Shown one piece after another: positions 22,065 through 33,700 of a stretch of DNA of 64,000 nucleotides. The position numbers and the translations under genes are program-made. This DNA comes from Medicago truncatula. Lineage: Eukaryota > Streptophyta > Magnoliopsida > Fabales > Fabaceae. Every line of letters begins with the position of its first letter. The stretch's first letter is position 1. Below the pieces are notes generated by a model. The model saw only the letters and a program-made list of their open reading frames with translations. It did not search any database and was not told the origin of the DNA. The stretch covers positions 64,481,994 through 64,545,993 of the forward strand of contig NC_053045.1 of NCBI RefSeq assembly GCF_003473485.1, written 5' to 3'.

Positions 22065-24975
22065 CTCTGAACGTTTGGACCATTAGCGGGCAAGATTAGA
22101 ATGTTTGATAGCATTTTTATAAGTGAAACCCTTGTTACCTGTTCTAGTCAATGCACTTTAGTGACTATGCAGACAGAATTTCAAGTTTTGTGACTCCATT
22201 CCTACTGTCTACTATTTATGGGAATTTGCGTTTTTAAGTAGTCATTGGCAACAAAAATATTATATAAATATATTTTGCAGTTTCTGGTTTTAATTTAATA
22301 AATATTTTGTTTCTGCATTTTTTTAAAAGGGGAACCAAATTGTAAAGCAGACTCATTTGGAGAGTCTCCGAGATTGTCCTCAAAGAGACTTGGATGCTGC
22401 TCGTGGCAAGGTTCTTGGCTTTTATGGGACATGAGTGCATTTCATTTAATATTGAAGGATGTTGAGTTCCGAAAGAAAGAGAAAAACAAGGTATTGATAA
22501 TTCAAACATTTATTTTAAGTGGGGTTTCATTTTTAACAGCCTCTTGAGGAAATTTGAGGGGACTGAAGGATGACAGTTCCAATTGTTTGAATGCTTAGAT
22601 TAAGCTACCATGGAGAAATGATCTTGAGATTTGCATTGAAGCTACTGTTGAGAAGGGTTCTTGAGATTTGTATTTAGTTCAGTTCTTTTTACTTCCCTTT
22701 CATCGTTTTAATGCTTGGTGTGGTGAGGTGAAGACCAGAACACAATTTGAATATTGGTGTACAGTTCTGATCTTGGCCATTCGAACATCAGTGTAATTTC
22801 TCTTTGGGGTGTCGTCTTTGATTGAAAATCTTCAGATTGCATACTTGCGGGATTAACCTCTCTCTGATTAAAAGTTTTAGTTAGGTATAATTTTTCCCAG
22901 AGTGATAATTTCAGGATTCAAAACCTTTGTTGTTACAGAAATTTTTCTTAGGTCCATCATTTTTCTTTCACTCTGATAACAATTGTTGGATGTCAGAATG
23001 CTTGTTTAGAATTGTTTGTTAACATTCAAATGTAATTGGGTCTAGGAATAAATAAAATAGTGAAAACAAAATTTAAAAGCTCCCTTTCAATTTGAAACAA
23101 CATTTTCACTTTATTGTCAGAAATTTAATTGGGTCAAGAAATAAATACTAAAAAGTTTATAAACATGAAAAGAAAATTTTGGTTCCTTTTCAATTTTTAA
23201 ATAACATTTTGATTGTTACGATTGAACACAAACAAGATCATGAATGAGTCAAATTAACTTCTTCATCGAGTTTATCCATGCACACCTTGAATTTTTTAGT
23301 ATGTTTTAGGCTGAATAAAATTTGCCCTAGTAACATGAACATATTTCATCAAGGTAGCGTCTAACTCGATCAGTCTCTTTAAATCATACAAACCAACTAT
23401 AGAGAACATGATTATCACATTGTCGTTGCGCAGGAGTTTCATATGGGTGAATTGAACGTGTCCATCTGAATTGATTGACGAACGACAATACTCAACACTA
23501 ATCATCCTTCTTGTGTCTCTTTTATTGAGACAACTATTAATCCGGTCTAGTTAATCTTTTAAGTCAACAAAGTTCGTAAACATATTTGGTTTTTCCCTAT
23601 TGTAGTAAATTATTGTGGTGAAGTTCAAATGAACCAAACACACAAATTTATAGAAGTTATGTGCGTTGTAAATCACATAAATTGTCGGCGCATTGTAGAC
23701 CATAAAACGTCATGTATTTGACCGATTCAAATTACATAAGCTGAAATTTACCAAACTAGATTTGAACGTCAATGTTGCGGATCTGGAGCCATGAATATTC
23801 ATATCACATTGAATTTATCATATTATTTATAAACATTTTATCGTTTTATGCAATTAACATGGATGTTGTGATTTTGTTTGCAGATCCGTCATTTTTATTT
23901 TTAGTGGCTTTGAATTTGTATTGTATTGATACCCTATCAATTTGAATGAATGAATATCGTTTATATTTGTAAAATCATAAACTGTAATAATAATATAAAA
24001 ATGAATAGGGATTTAATTTTAAAAATGTCGAAATTGTTAAGTCAGACGTCGTGATTGGGGTTAAAACCCCGACTCTTTCGATAACTATTTTCTTTTAGTG
24101 TATCTTAAAAATAAATGAAAAGGGTCACAAATGAAGTAATCTTAACCAAGGAAGATTTGAGTCAAAGAGGTGATTTTTGTGCCCGAACGAGACAGGATGG
24201 AAGGTGCGTCTATACATGCTTAATTTTCACTTACATAAAGAATTTTTATTTTTTCTTTTATATAAAGATAAACACTATTGTCAATTTATCCCTGTCACTG
24301 TTATACCTAATTATTTCGAGCCTTTAAGTAACTATAGGTGCCTAATTTAGTTGTAGAATAATTGAAAGGTGATGGCGTTCAACAGCAAACGTGCATTCCC
24401 TCATTCTTTTGTAAACCTTAACTAGAACATTGTCGAATGTTAAATGTGGTCGATTCTTTCAATCAAGATACAAACGTCGACTATATATATTGCGAAAGTT
24501 TGGCCTTTTTCGTTAGAGTTAACTTCGTTGATATTATTATATATGATGTTAAATTTTACTAATATAACAAACTTGAGAGAACATTATTCATTCTCAATGT
24601 TAAAAATTGTTTCTCCATATAATATATTACATTTTCCGAAGCGTTCAATTATTTTTGAACTTCCAGATATAGTACTAACGTCGGTTTCTCGCTTTATTGA
24701 ATAAGAGAAATATTTTTCAACCTTAAAAATTGTATGAGTAGTTGCACTATCAACGAGACAAATATATCTATCATGGTCAAGTATGGTTCTCCGGAAACTA
24801 TACCAAAAAAAAAGTATAAATAATGACCACAGAAAATCATAACTTTTGCAATCCTTCAAGGATATTTTAAATTAAGTTGTTAGTTATTCAAGAACTATAT
24901 CTCAAAATTTCATAATCAATGATTCTATAAAATTAATTTTTTTTAAGCAATCATGCAAGGATGCTTATTTTTTTA
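22065..24975. other. Intergenic region after the Alfin-like gene
   Basis: About 2.9 kb. The first several hundred bases are the probable 3' UTR. The short palindrome GGGGTTAAAACCCC lies at 24058-24071. No gene or complete transposon is recognised. Confidence 0.55.
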
Positions 24976-26595
24976 GGCTTAATTACATAAATGGTCCCTT
25001 ACGAGAGGAGAATGGGGGTTTGGGGTGAGGCAGTTGAGGGAATTTAATCTTGCTTTGTTAGGAAAGTGGTGTTGTCGGTTGTTGGTGGATAGAGTAGGTT
25101 TGTGGTATAGGGTACTAGCGGCGAGGTATGGTGAGGAGGCTGGGCGGTTGGAGGTTGGGGGTCGGAGTGTTTCTACTTGGTGGAGGGAGATAGCGAAGAT
25201 TAGGGACGGAGTAGGGAGTGATGGGGGAGGGTGGTTCGCTGACAGGGTGTCTAGGAAGGTAGGGGAAGGATCAAATACATCATTCTGGCATGATTGGTGG
25301 TTAGACGATGTTCCTTGTGTCGGCGGTTTAGTCGCTTATTTGACTCATCGTTGAATAAGTTGATTACGGTCGCTGAAATGTTCTCTCTAGGATGAGAGGT
25401 AGGGGAGCAACGTGGAGTTGGAGGAGACGGTTGTGGGAGTAGGAGGAGGAGTTGTTAGGCGAGTGTCTCCGATTACTTAACAATTTTGTTGTGCAGACTG
25501 ATGTTTCAGACAGGTGGCGGTGGCTCCCTGACATTGTGGGGGGTTACACCGTGCGCAGAGCTTACCAAATTCTTACTACCCAGGCTGATCCTTTTGGTGA
25601 TGACACGAGAGATCTTGTTTGGCATAAGCAGGTACCATTGAAGGTCTCTATTCTAGCCTGAAGGTTGTTGTGGCACAGGTTGCCAACAAAACTAAATCTG
25701 TTATAGCGTGGTATCATCCAACCTGCAGCCAAATATTGTGTGGCGGGGTGCGGGAACGACGAATCAACACTTCATATGTTCATTCATTGCTATATTTTTT
25801 ATGCTTTATGGCAGCATATAAGGAATTGGCTTGACATTTCAAGGGCTGATCCTTATAATGTTCATGCTCATTTCATTCAGTTTACTAACGCTATAGGAAC
25901 TTCGAGGGCTCGACGTTCATTTATGCAGCTTCTGTGGCTATTTTGTGTGTGGATATTATGGAACGAACGAAACAACAAGTTATTCAATATCGTTCAAACT
26001 TCCATGATAGACTTGCTAGATAAGGTTAAATATACTTCTTTGTGGTGGCTAAAAGCTAACAATGCCACTTTTGTTTATGGTTCTCAAAGATGGTGGTTGG
26101 ACCGGTTGCTTTGTTTGGGTATCGACTGACCTATGTTTTTGTTTTTTCTACTCCAACAGATTGTAATTTTTGGGTGGTCTCTTAAGTACACCTTGTGCTA
26201 AAGAGGATTCACTGCCGTTGTTAATATATTCCATTTTTTATTCTTAAAAAAAAAAAGGTCCCTTAATTAATTATGAAATTTCATGTTGGTCCCATAAATG
26301 GTTTAAATTTGTGTTAATTTTATATGATGATGAAGATAATATTTTAGTTTTTTTTTTTTTTGGGTTTTGTGATGAAGTTTATTAATTTTTCTTGATTTGA
26401 TTATGAAAATGATGAATTTTCTGGGTTTGAGGATGAAAGAGGAAAACGAATGTTAACGTTTTTGAACAAAACTTAACGGAATGAATTTATTTGACTGACA
26501 TAGAAAATTTATGGGACCACATTGGAACAAAAATTAATAAGGAAACCAACATAAAATCTCATAATTAGTTAAGGACCATTTATATAATTAAGCTT
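24976..26595. mobile_element. Inverted-repeat MITE (~350 bp) split by a LINE
   Basis: The left arm (GGCTTAATTACATAAATGG, 24976-25001, resuming at 26266) and the right arm (CCATTTATATAATTAAGC, ~26535-26595) are inverted copies over nearly 60 bases once the LINE insertion at 25002-26256 is removed. It is non-coding and the superfamily is not clear. Confidence 0.7.
25002..26256 (+). mobile_element. 5'-truncated L1-type LINE with TSD
   Basis: Three coding pieces belong to the C-terminal part of a plant LINE polyprotein: 25025-25354 (GFGVRQLREFNLALLGKWCC, then FWHDWWLDD), 25452-25661 (GGYTVRRAYQIL) and 25740-26129 (zf-RVT, with C..H...C spacing and WILWNERNNKLF). The frame shifts between pieces 1 and 2, and a TGA at 25659-25661 interrupts the second. 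The element ends in an A-run (26246-26256). A perfect 9-bp duplication, GGTCCCTTA, flanks it at 24993-25001 and 26257-26265. Confidence 0.92.
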
Positions 26596-27225
26596 TTTAT
26601 TTATTTATTTCATTTTAGTTCTACAAGAACTATATTCCACATAAGCTTCAAACAATGATAAAGAGAATCATTTTTTTTGGGGTGCTGCTATATCTCGCGA
26701 ATAAAATCATCCCGATTATATCACGACCCACAATTTCAATTACATTTATGTGCTAAAAGCATTTAAAACTAGTTACACAACTAAAAAAGGAACCGCTTGC
26801 TACACCACTCCCCATTTATGTGCTTCTTTTTATTGGAACATATAGTTTTCCGCACTAATCGACTTAAGCACTTCTACCAAACAACCTTCTCTCCAAATAC
26901 TCATTTCATTTTCAAAACCAATTATATTTACCCATAAGTCCATAACAAGAGAGCTTATTACACATGTGTATATAATGATATAGGTTTAACTAGTACATGA
27001 TTAAGCTAAGTTTAAGCTAGAGGTGTTGATGTTGTTGTGGACAAGATGCCTTACTTTGTTAATTGGAATGAGTCCTACTATGATGTTTAGTCCGTGGAGA
27101 AATTTTGTTGTGCCAAGAGGATTAAACGGTGAAGTAAAGCAATAAAACAAGATTTTCCATACTCGTGGTTTTTTCGTGAAATTATTGTCGCCATATTAAG
27201 CATTATGTTTGTATGTAATCCTTTA
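26596..27225. other. AT-rich intergenic DNA
   Basis: No gene recognised and no repeat boundary visible. Confidence 0.5.
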
Positions 27226-27696
27226 GAGTGTGTTTGGATGATGGAATGTTTTGAGGGAATTCAAATACTTTGATGTGAATTTCATTGTTTGGATAATAAT
27301 TTGAAGAATTTTCAAAATGATGGAAATTTATGAAGTATTTTGTCCAAGTTAAATTTAAAGAATTTCAAATAACACCTAAAAGTGAAGAATTTCAAAATTC
27401 TTCATTGTTATAATTTTTCAAATTTTGCATTTTGATTCTCAAATTTTCCAAAAATGTCAATTTGACCCCTCAAAGTTTACAAAAATTATAATTTGACCCC
27501 TCAAATTTTTTGAAATTTGCAAAATGACCCTAATTTCATTTTTCAAATTTGGCCCAAAAAGATTAAAATTTATAAAAGTTTCCCAAAGATTATGACAATT
27601 TTTTTTTTATTTCTCCATCCAAAATCATTTGAATTACCTATAATTCTAAATTCTTCAAAATTTCTCAATTACTCCCTCCAAAGTCCAAACACACTC
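27226..27696. mobile_element. Tourist-like (PIF/Harbinger) MITE, 471 bp
   Basis: The left end GAGTGTGTTTGGATG and the right end AAGTCCAAACACACTC are inverted copies, bordered by TTA at 27223-27225 and 27697-27699, the 3-bp TSD of PIF/Harbinger elements. The interior is AT-rich with repeated TTTGACCCCTCAAA-like motifs. Confidence 0.78.
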
Positions 27697-27699
27697 TTA

Positions 27700-28600
27700 G
27701 AGATGTACATAATAATCAAAAGAAAATAAATTTTACAATCAAGTTAAACTTGGAAAATAATTTCACATATAATTCAAGACAAAATAAAAATTAATGATAG
27801 AATATATAATTGTGATAGAGATACACACAATAATCAAAAGAAAATAAACATAAAAGTACAACAAAGTAGTATCAAATTGTCCCGTTGATAGAGCCATCGA
27901 AACAACAACAAAGCAAAATATATATATCTTCCTTTACAACTTACAGTTGCCAATTTTCTAGTAATTCTGTCATATACTAACGATGGTATCATAGTATTGC
28001 ATAATTTTGTTACATATGAGTAAGCTTTATTTTATCATTAATGCAAGTTATTCTAATAATAAATATTACAATTATATCACTTATTTCTTTGAAAGAAATT
28101 ACTAACTAACTAGTATGGAAACCCGTGCCAAGCACGGCTAGACTTTTGCCAAATTTAATATATTGGGTGAAGATGTGTCATCATGCACATTTGTATGGTT
28201 GCTTTGTGTTCAATGAGTCAATTCACACCAGTGTTGTCTCTCCCGTACGGTCCAACGACAATACCATAGCTCGGCTCAACTTTGTGGGGAAAACAATAGT
28301 AGTTCTTGGTGGTAGATTATAGAGATGCATAAAGTCTCATACTTGAGAGAAAGAGGTTAACGTGTCAAGTGTGATTTAAAGTTCCATATTGGATGCAATA
28401 ATAGATGTTGAACAACATATAAGTTATATAACCCATATATTAATAACTTAAGGTTTAGGGTGAAGATGTGGTGTAAAACCCACTTGTGTGGTTTCTTTTA
28501 ATCTAACGTGATGATCAAACTCAATATAGGATCCCCCAAAACTCACAACATTAAGATGTACTGTTTTTTTAGTTTTTGGAAGTCATTTGTTTAATTTTGG
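27700..28600. other. Intergenic DNA with a probable Helitron end
   Basis: No gene recognised. The segment from 28110 rightwards may belong to a Helitron (separate entry). Confidence 0.45.
28110..28139 (-). mobile_element. Probable Helitron 3' terminus
   Basis: Read on the minus strand: CCGTGC-TTG-GCACGG, a 6-bp stem hairpin, followed nine bases later by CTAG and then T. This is the hairpin plus CTRR end of Helitrons inserted before T. The element would extend to the right; its 5' TC end was not located and no Rep/helicase coding sequence was seen. Confidence 0.5.
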
Positions 28601-28931
28601 CTTAATTGTAGCTTTGGTCACCCCATTTTCACACACTCAAATAATTTGTCCCTCCATTTCAGAATCACCTAGTTTTGGTCCCTCTTTTAGATTTTTAAAC
28701 TTAAAGATGGTGATATGTCATGTTAAAATTGAAACTTATAGAGAGTTTTCAGATAATTACATTGGTATTGATCATTTTACATAATTGGATTGTATGTCAT
28801 GTCATTTAAAATATGTCCATCACTGTTTTTTAGTCTTAAAATAGGAGAAAGAGACCAAAATTGAATGATTTAAAAACGAACAGGCCAATTTCAAGAGTTA
28901 CTGAAAATAGGGGACTAAAACTGCAATTAAG
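28601..28931. mobile_element. Inverted-repeat MITE, CTTAATTG terminus
   Basis: The left end CTTAATTGTAGCTTTGGTCA and the right end GGGGACTAAAACTGCAATTAAG are inverted copies with a few differences. The interior has further GGTCCCT / GGGACC-like blocks and no coding frame. No TSD is certain. Confidence 0.65.
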
Positions 28932-29799
28932 TCTTTAATTTTTCAATTTTAAATTTTAGTTTTTGGATGCTATTCTCTTTCTTGTGATTTTTGGATGCTA
29001 TTTTCTTTTGGTTAATGGTGACAAATGATAATGAAAAATTGAAGATGTGTTATGCTGGGTTGATAAATACATGTTTATTACATATTTAAAATTATGTGGC
29101 GTTTTTTACATATACAAGGCTGGATATCTTAACAGTGGTGACGCAACAACAGAGGCGGAACTCAGTGAAATATTTTTTTTTGTTAAACAATTAAATAATA
29201 CTAAATTTAGTAAGTAGTTTTATTAAAATAGTTGTAGCAACTAAAATTACAAAGGAAATAATATATTTTTCATTTGTTGAAAGTGAACGAAAACTATATC
29301 ATTACTAATTATTATAATGAACAAAAATTATATCATTACTAATTATTCTAACATGATACTCGTGCATAGAGACGGATGAGCGCGTTGCGCTATTTTTTAG
29401 AAGCAAGTCGCAATTGCGTAGAAATTATAATAAATAGATCTCTGTAGATATATGAATAAAAAGGAAAAATATAGACATTTGTATAAATAAATAAAAAACG
29501 ATCCCCGTATTAATATATAAGTTAAAATACAGACAGATGCGTAAATTTTTTAAAAAAAGTTTCCTTATTAATATATGAGTGAAAATACACACACATGCAT
29601 AAATATAAAAAAAAAAATTATGTGTTTGTGTTAATATATGAGTAAAATTATACAGTGAATTGATAAAAAGAAATTGGGTCTGGGTTAGTGTGACACTTGT
29701 CACACCATGTCTTGTTCAATGCCCCTGCGCAACAAGCAAGACCAAAAACAATAGAGAATCAATATTACTTCAGGTGGTTGGAGTTTCGGGCTGATAACA
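28932..29799. other. AT-rich intergenic DNA with possible LTR-element leader
   Basis: 29160-29690 is AT-rich without a gene. 29700-29799 may be the leader of the minus-strand LTR fragment at 29800-30055. Confidence 0.45.
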
Positions 29800-30055
29800 T
29801 GTTATAAAATAAATTAAATGACAAGATAAAAAATAGAGAAGATGATCAAAGACCAAGAAGATGAGAGTTTTTGTATTATTCTCTTCACAATGATGTTTTT
29901 ATACTAAAACAAAACATAAGTCATATTTATAAGACATAAATGAGCAAGTGAATGATGAAAACAATTAACCACCACTAACCATCCACTCACTAATAAAGAT
30001 TATAGGAAGGTGGAAGACTAAAGATGAACATCCACCAAATTATATATTCATAACA
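29800..30055 (-). mobile_element. Small LTR (256 bp), minus orientation
   Basis: On the minus strand the segment begins TGTTATGAATATATAATTTGG and ends TTTATAACA, followed by TGTTATCAGCCCGAAACTCC, a primer-binding-site-like motif of the TGTTATCAG type seen in small copia/TRIM elements. Only one LTR and a short leader are present. It sits about 670 bp upstream of the STICHEL start codon. Confidence 0.55.
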
Positions 30056-30611
30056 TAATTTAATATAATGATATAAAAAATGGTTATTTTATTTTATGAA
30101 ATTATTGCTATGATTGGTAAGAAAAGGAATGAGTATATTGCTATTAATTAGAATTATTGTAGTTGGTGTTTTAAGAAAATAAAGAGAGGAATAAAAGGAA
30201 TAGTATTTGTGTGTGATATTGTTTGTTTAATTATTGTGTAATTAAATGTAGAGATTGAGAGCGTAAGAAGAAGACAAAAAAGAATGAAAGGAAATGAATG
30301 AATAGAAAGAGAAGAGAAAAAGTCCATTGTGATTGTGAGTGTCTTTCTCTATGGTTTGGATTGGAGTGTATGTATTGAGTTTTCCCTCCAATCCATCTAT
30401 GTCATATCATACTTACTTGTTTTGGATGATGTCTTAGGAGTGGTCTTTGTTCAGTGTTAGTAGTAGTAAGTTTTTGGTTCTTTCTTGTTTTTTCTATTTT
30501 CTAACCAAAATAAAAAAGCCAAATCATCATACAGTCTATCTCCCACACAAACACATTCAATTAAAAGATTTGACTTGTACTTGGAGCCAGCCAGTCCTCA
30601 AGAGAAAAAGA

Positions 30612-30620
30612 AAACCCTAA
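30612..30620 (+). promoter_or_regulatory. Telo-box-like motif before STICHEL
   Basis: AAACCCTAA lies about 105 bases before the ATG. Such motifs are frequent near plant transcription starts; function here is inferred from position only. Confidence 0.3.
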
Positions 30621-30651
30621 CCAAACCAATTAGTACTATTAATTAAATTTA

Positions 30652-30732
30652 ATGAGAGAGTGAGAGAGGGGTCAACTAAAAACAGAAGCAGAAATCAAAC
30701 ATTTGTTTTGTCTCAGATCCATGAATGAGTGA
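30652..30732 (+). promoter_or_regulatory. Two minimal upstream ORFs in the STICHEL leader
   Basis: ATGAGAGAGTGA (30652-30663, M-R-E-stop) and ATGAATGAGTGA (30721-30732, M-N-E-stop) precede or overlap the main start at 30725 in another frame. They could lower initiation at the main ATG; this is inference, since the transcription start is unknown. Confidence 0.4.
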
Positions 30733-33700
30733 ATGTATGAAGATGAATGATCCAAGCAGGCTTCACTTGAAGAAGGAACTGACTCAAATTCGAAAGGCTG
30801 CTCGTGTGTTGAGGGATCCAGGAACAACTTCTTCCTGGAAATCAACCTCCAGATCTACTGCCAACCCATTCAGAAATCCCAATTCACTTCCTACTTCCTC
30901 CAAACACAAACACAAAGACAACAACAACAACAACAACAACACTGTCTTCTTATACAACTGGAACAACTACAACAAATCCTTCAACAAACAACAAGATCAA
31001 GAAGTAGAAGAAGAAGAAGACAACAACCACTCTTCCTCTTCCCTTCTTGCAAGTTTAGAAGACAGTTTGAGTGATGCAAACAACGCTGATGATGCTGGTT
31101 TCGATTCAAAGAGTGATGTTGGGACCCGCTCCTCCTTTTTCAGAAATTCAAATCCAAGAACAACAATCCCTCCCCCTCTTCATAACAAAAAGAAGCAAAA
31201 GCAAAAGCAAAAGCAAAACAATAATAATAATAACTTAAACCACCACAACAAAGATGACTCTGGAGATGATTATTCTAACTCCATTTCCGGTGCTTCTTCT
31301 CTTCTTCGAAAACTCAACCACAACAACAACTTCCTCACAAGAACAAGTCTCAAAGATGATTCTTCTTATTCCTATAGTACCCCTGCATTGTCCACCACCT
31401 CTTTCAACAGGTACACTCATCGCCACCGCCGTTATCCTAGCACTGTTGGATCCTATGACGGCACAACAACCTCCGTTAATGATGGTGATGATGAGGATAT
31501 TGATGATGACCGTTTGGATCTGCCTGGTCGTCAAGGATGTGGTATTCCTTGTTATTGGTCAAAGAGGACTACGCCCAAACATAGCGGCAGCTGTTGTTCT
31601 CCTTCCTTCTCAGATACTTTAAGGAGGAAAGGGAGCAGCATTCTCTGTGGTACTCAATCTATATATTCAAGACACTACCGCAGATCCTCTTTTTCCGCTT
31701 TGCAGCCCCACAAGCGGAGAATGTCTTCCAGGAATGCTCGGTGCGCAAGAGGAGGAGGCATTGTTCCTTTGCTTACTAGCACTAGCAGTGGCGATGTTAG
31801 ACATTGTTCATCCTCTATTGGAATTGGTAGGAGTAGGACTGATGATGATGAACTTTCTACTAACTTTGGTGAGCTTGATCTTGAGGGACTGAGCAGACTT
31901 GATGGAAGAAGGTGGTCATCTAGTTGTAGGAGTCAAGAGGGTTTGGAGATTGTTCCTCTCAATGAGGATGAAGAAGGATCTTCCTCCGAAAACAGTAGGA
32001 GTTTCAGCCACAAGTATAAGCCTTTGTTCTTCGGTGAACTCATTGGTCAGACTATTGTGGTTCACTCGCTCGTCAATGCCGTTTCCAGGGGACGAATTGC
32101 TCCTGTCTATCTTTTTCAGGGTCCCCGTGGGACTGGCAAAACATCTACTGCCAGAATATTCGCTGCAGCCTTGAACTGCGTGGCTTCTGATGAAGGTAAG
32201 CCTTGTGGATATTGCGGGGAATGTGCTGATTTCGTTTCTGGCAAGAGCTGTGATCTTGTCGAAGTCGATGGAACTAATAAGAAAGGAATCGATAAAGCTA
32301 GATATCTGCTAAAAAGATTGGCCGCCGGGTCTTCTTCGGCGGCCTCCTCGCGATATACGGTTTTTGTTATTGATGAGTGTCACTTGTTAACCTCCAAGAC
32401 ATGGCTGGGATTTCTCAAGTTTCTTGAAGCACCACCTCAGAGAGTTGTGTTCATATTTATAACATCCGATCTTGACAATGTGCCGCGAACAATACAGTCT
32501 CGATGCCAGAAGTACCTTTTCAATAAAATTAAAGATGGGGATATCGTGACAAGGTTAAGGAAAATATCTACTCAGGAGAATCTTGATGTTGAAACAGATG
32601 CACTGGACCTTATTGCCCTGAATGCAGATGGTTCACTTCGAGATGCAGAGACAATGTTAGAACAGCTTAGTTTGCTGGGAAAAAGAATCACTACTTCTCT
32701 TGTCAACGAACTTGTGAGTTTGTTGTCTCTATTTTTCTTTGAAATGGAACAGTTCAGACAATGCTTTTGATTTTCACTGAAGTTTTTCTTTTGGTTGCAT
32801 GGATATCATTTACAAATAATGTTTTTTGGTATTACTTGAAACAGGTGGGAGTTGTTTCAGATGAAAAATTATTGGAACTTTTAGAATTAGCAATGTCATC
32901 AGACACTGCAGAGACGGTGAAAAGGTCTAGAGAATTGATGGACTCCGGAGTTGATCCAATGGTTTTGATGTCTCAACTAGCTGGCCTTATTATGGACATC
33001 ATAGCTGGATCATATGCGGTCGTTGATACCAAACCCGACGGTTCATTCTTTGGTGGTCGGAGTTGTGAGTGCAATTTTTGTTTCCATTTCATAAGATCTT
33101 TATTGATGTTATTCATCATCATTTTTGCTTTGATATGGTGGTTAATCTTTAATATATAGACAATAGTTTGGGTTATTATTTAGTTCAACACCATTTCTCA
33201 TTCAAAAGTTTAGAGTGACTGAAAACTACTCTTGCTCATCTAAAACATAAACGATAGCCTAAATGATATTATTGGCGAAGATAAACCAATAGTACTCACT
33301 GTCTTACTGCATAATACTGTTATATCATGATGCATGTGCTTGTGGATTTAGTGTGTGTTGGCCAAGTGAAATATATCAACTGTTTATCTTGATGTTATCT
33401 ACCCGTTTTTCATTATTACAAGTGATATATACTATTTTCATTACTACAAGTGATATATACTATACTAGTTTATTGTTCAGGTTGGTTGAATACTGCACGA
33501 AAAGCTATTGTGAATGCTAGGCATTATTTGATATGTATAATGACAACTTATTTGATCAGATAATGCACAGCTGCTTGTTTCTATATTTTAAAACACTCTT
33601 TTACTTTGTATTTAATGGAGCTTCATAATCGTCAACTAGGAAACTGTTAAATCATTGAAAAAGAATAGCCCTCTAGTATAATAAATTTCAACAATGTCAT

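Noticed and set aside
24058..24071. Palindrome GGGGTTAAAACCCC as a regulatory site
   Set aside because: Isolated 14-base palindrome, no gene nearby; chance is adequate.
29343..29400. Second Helitron-like end (ACTCGTGCATAGAGACGG)
   Set aside because: The stem does not pair well and no CTRR terminus lies at the right distance.
31235..31622. Antisense and shifted frames inside STICHEL exon 1 (99-122 codons)
   Set aside because: They overlap the 663-codon exon whose protein matches the family; low-complexity codons keep the other frames open.
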